Source: an uncultured Succinatimonas sp.
GTDB lineage: Bacteria; Pseudomonadota; Gammaproteobacteria; Enterobacterales; Succinivibrionaceae
Assembly: GCA_902465145.1 (NCBI GenBank)
Contig: CABQMD010000042.1
Span: 1 to 7,349, forward strand
Length of the DNA stretch: 7,349 bases
Direction of reading: 5' to 3'
Shown: one piece after another, positions 5,561-7,349 of the stretch
How positions within the stretch are numbered: position 1 is the first letter of the stretch
Layout of the letters: each line of letters opens with the position of its first letter
Made by a program: the position numbers and the translations under genes
Notes under the pieces: model-generated
Told to the model about the DNA's origin: nothing
The model's database searches: none
Seen by the model: only the letters and a program-made list of their open reading frames with translations

Positions 5561-5589
5561 AGCTCTTTTTACAATTTGGGATCTTAAAT

Positions 5590-6393
5590 ATGCATCCGAT
5601 GCTTAACATCGCTGTACGTGCGGCGCGTGCAGCGGGAAATCTTATCGCCCGCAATATAGGTCAGCAGGGACAGTTCTCCGTTGAGGAAAAAAAGAAAGAC
5701 GATTTGGTTACCGACATCGATCGCGAGTGCGAACGTACCGTGATCTCAGTGTTGCAGAGATCCTATCGTGATCATGCTTTCTTGGGTGAAGAATCAGGAC
5801 TTACCGGTAATGCCGAATCTGAATTCCAATGGGTGATCGATCCTATAGACGGTACTACCAATTTTGTACAGGGGATAGGTCATTGTGCCGTTTCCATAGC
5901 TTTAAAACGTGCTGGTAAGACGGAAGTAGCCGTAGTATTTGACCCGATGATGAATGAAATGTTTACCGCAGCTCGCGGTGAAGGAGCATCATTAAACGGA
6001 CGTCGCATTCGCGTAGCTTCTCGTAGCTCACTTGAGGGAGCTTTGATCTGTACGGCATTTCCTGTGCGCTATCGTGAACGCATGGGTGCTTACTTGGAAC
6101 TTTTTTCCAATCTCATTGATAATTGTGCGGATATAAGACGTACTGGATGCGCCAGTTTGGATCTGTGTTATGTTGCCTGCGGTCGTTTTGACGGCTATCT
6201 TGAACAGGGATTGAAAGCTTGGGATTTTGCAGCAGGTGAACTGATCGTGCGTGAAGCAGGCGGTTTGGTAACCGATTACACCGGTACTCCAGGATATGTC
6301 AAGAGTGGCAATGTCCTTTGCGGCAATCCCAATGTGGTTAGAGCATTACTAAACGTGTGCAATCCTCAGGAATTGCCTGCTATTTTGCGTTGA
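5590..6393 (+). CDS. suhB: Inositol monophosphatase family protein SuhB (Nus/rRNA antitermination factor)
   Basis: SuhB hydrolyses inositol-1-phosphate in vitro. In E. coli it also joins the Nus antitermination complex on rRNA operons and supports rRNA folding. The product is 267 residues, identical in length to E. coli SuhB, and shares the opening MHPMLNIAVRAAR-AGNLIA. The metal-binding motifs are intact: GEESG with Glu67/Glu68, DPIDGTTNF with Asp84, Asp87 and Gly88-Thr89, and WDFAAGELIVREAGG with Asp212. The SuhB-type RRTG (183-186) is also present. These favour SuhB over CysQ or the fructose bisphosphatases. The ATG at 5590 has GGGA (5578-5581) eight bases upstream. It is flanked by its own promoter and a terminator hairpin, so it is probably monocistronic. 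Confidence 0.95.
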   Translation: MHPMLNIAVRAARAAGNLIARNIGQQGQFSVEEKKKDDLVTDIDRECERTVISVLQRSYRDHAFLGEESGLTGNAESEFQWVIDPIDGTTNFVQGIGHCAVSIALKRAGKTEVAVVFDPMMNEMFTAARGEGASLNGRRIRVASRSSLEGALICTAFPVRYRERMGAYLELFSNLIDNCADIRRTGCASLDLCYVACGRFDGYLEQGLKAWDFAAGELIVREAGGLVTDYTGTPGYVKSGNVLCGNPNVVRALLNVCNPQELPAILR

Positions 6394-6406
6394 TTTTCAA
6401 ATTTGC

Positions 6407-6429
6407 GCGGGGCGGCTTTATTGCCCCGC
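6407..6429 (+). terminator. GC-rich hairpin downstream of suhB
   Basis: GCGGGGC (6407-6413) and GCCCCGC (6423-6429) form a perfect seven-base-pair stem around a nine-base loop, 13 bases after the suhB stop. The following sequence is T-rich but interrupted, so this is a probable intrinsic terminator with a poor U-tract, or an mRNA 3' stabiliser. Confidence 0.65.
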
Positions 6430-6645
6430 ATCTTGTCTGATTTCTTTTCCGTTTAATCTGGAATTTTTCAAAATCTGATCATGATCATGTTTTGTTGTTT
6501 GTAGATTAAATGTTAACTTCTTGAAAAACCATATTTAAATTCTGAAATATTCAACTTTTGGCTGAATCCGCCAAACCTTGAAAATTGCTGTTTTGGTAAA
6601 TGGCATACTTGTTATTGCGGTGTAAATACTGCAAAGAAAAGTCAT
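6430..6645. other. AT-rich spacer before the nuclease pseudogene
   Basis: Between the suhB terminator and the pseudogene there is an AT-rich spacer with no recognisable gene, promoter or repeat. The frame of the first pseudogene piece is open from 6517 but contains no ATG before 6824 and no family-like residues before about 6646, so it is not claimed as coding. Confidence 0.5.
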
Positions 6646-7251
6646 ACGAATTTAAACAAGGTTAAAAACGACGACAAACAAAATTTACCCTTTTTAAAGG
6701 TTAGCGATTCAAAAAAGAATTTCCTGTCGCAAGATCCTCTGTTTAAAGAGGTGTTCAAAGAATTCATAAGATCTTTGTTAACTGAGCTTATTCCCATCAA
6801 AAGTCTTAAGGCGTTGGATTTTTCAAAAATGGAGTTCATGTCTGCAAATTTTGTCAGGAATTTTTTGGATATAAAAAAAGAGAACTTTATAATGATTTGC
6901 TCTGGCGCATAGAATGGCAGGAAGGCAGTTACACCTACCTTTGTCTTCTGCTTGAAATGCAGTCAAAACCTGATGTAAGCATGGCCAAAAGAATAGCAGA
7001 TTACATTTTGGAATTATACAATCAACTTGAGCGCGGTGGAAAAATCAAAGCAAGACAACGCTACCCTTTCTCAAAAATCTTGTTACCTGGCGATACGGCT
7101 CTGTACCGTCTGAGGTGGCAGGTTGTCTTGATGCCAAAAAAAGGATCTGAGTTTTTTGGAGCAGGCTATGAAATGGGTGCTTGATTGTCCGAAAATTGAA
7201 GATTTTAAAAAGAAGCTGAAGGATTATGACGGATCTGTCGACGCATGTTGA
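6646..7251 (+). pseudogene. Rpn/YhgA-like PD-(D/E)XK nuclease (transposase_31 family), frameshifted
   Basis: Pieces of one protein occur in successive frames. Frame one (to the A7 tract 6873-6879) gives FLSQDPLFKEVFKEFIRSLL and ALDFSKMEF. Frame two (about 6879-7102) gives YNDLLWRIEWQEGSYTYL, LLLEMQSKPDVSMAKRIADY and ILELYNQLERGGK, the Rpn core with the DxxWR and ExQ catalytic features. Frame three (7103-7142) gives VPSEVAGCLDAKK. After a second A7 tract (7136-7142) the first frame resumes with DLSFLEQAMKWVLDCPKIED to a stop at 7251. Intact relatives are roughly 300 residues and act as recombination-promoting nucleases. No usable start is seen; ACG at 6646 could be a mutated ATG. At least three frame changes make an intact product unlikely. 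A 95-residue open frame (6897-7184) is only the middle piece. Confidence 0.75.
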
Positions 7252-7279
7252 GCAGTCGAGAATTTGATCAGTCAGAAAA

Positions 7280-7302
7280 AATAGAGGGACTTATAAAGTC
7301 CC
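7280..7302 (-). terminator. Intrinsic terminator for a minus-strand gene to the right
   Basis: GGGACTT-ATA-AAGTCCC (7286-7302) is a perfect seven-base-pair stem. On the reverse strand it is followed by CTCTATTTTTT, the form of an intrinsic terminator; on the plus strand the downstream side lacks a T-run. It points to a minus-strand gene beyond the right edge. A reverse frame ending EVYRYSH with TAA at 7324-7326 would stop 22 bases before the hairpin, but eight codons are too few to call. Confidence 0.6.
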
Positions 7303-7349
7303 CTAGAATTTATAAAAATGCTTTTAATGTGAGTAGCGATATACTTCCA

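Larger units (their letters stand above)
5125..5589. other. 465-base gap without an intact gene
   Basis: No complete coding region, tRNA or known structured RNA is recognisable. It holds a perfect hairpin (5354-5374), a 12-base palindrome AGAATATATTCT (5318-5329), an eight-base-pair inverted repeat (5456-5475, one G-U), T-rich runs (5399-5406, 5412-5418) and the suhB promoter near its end. A possible decayed coding stretch occupies 5125-5290. In E. coli the fatty-acid gene fabH would start here, but no trace of it is seen. Confidence 0.7.

Noticed and set aside
6642..6839. Minus-strand open frame of 65 codons
   Set aside because: It is antisense to the first piece of the Rpn-type pseudogene, whose plus-strand reading has family-like residues.
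6873..6879. Programmed -1 frameshift producing an intact Rpn protein
   Set aside because: It would mend only one of at least three frame changes, the gene lacks a usable start, and no clear downstream stimulatory hairpin is visible.
7324..7349. C-terminal fragment of a minus-strand gene ending EVYRYSH
   Set aside because: Only eight codons are visible; the nearby terminator supports a minus gene but not this frame specifically.

Overview
The window looks like a chromosomal housekeeping segment of a gammaproteobacterium. RluC, YceD, bL32, PlsX and SuhB all read as close relatives of the Enterobacterales proteins, and the cluster rluC ... yceD-rpmF-plsX keeps the order seen in E. coli. The gene set around it differs from E. 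coli. carA lies divergently upstream of rluC, a HAD phosphatase and an unrecognised exported protein sit where yceF would be, and plsX is not followed by fabH. With the moderate-to-low GC and a decayed Rpn-type nuclease gene, a lineage such as Succinivibrionaceae (Aeromonadales) is possible, but that placement is inference.

Layout: (1) 1-328, minus: 5' part of carA, running off the left edge. (2) 329-555: divergent promoter region between carA and rluC. (3) 556-2255, plus: rluC and a HAD phosphatase with almost no gap, probably one transcript. (4) 2139-2954, minus: an unrecognised exported protein or lipoprotein whose 3' end overlaps the phosphatase gene by 117 bases. (5) 2955-3127: divergent control region with a perfect palindrome. 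(6) 3128-5124, plus: yceD, weak terminator, strong promoter, structured leader, rpmF, strong hairpin terminator, plsX. (7) 5125-5589: 465 bases without an intact gene, with hairpins and a faint coding remnant. (8) 5590-6393, plus: suhB with its own promoter and terminator. (9) about 6646-7251, plus: a Rpn/YhgA-like PD-(D/E)XK nuclease (transposase_31 type) pseudogene broken by at least three frame changes. (10) 7286-7302: a terminator for a minus-strand gene lying beyond the right edge.

Functionally, rluC, rpmF, yceD and suhB all bear on ribosomes: 23S pseudouridylation, bL32, a 23S rRNA accumulation factor, and an rRNA antitermination/maturation factor. plsX starts phospholipid synthesis and carA feeds arginine and pyrimidine synthesis, so most of the segment is growth-linked. 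No defence system, CRISPR array, tRNA or rRNA is visible. The less ordinary signals are the structured rpmF leader, the terminator that overlaps the likely plsX start, the divergent PlsX signature residues, the four-cysteine YceD, the convergent coding overlap, and the decayed nuclease gene with frame changes at A7 tracts.
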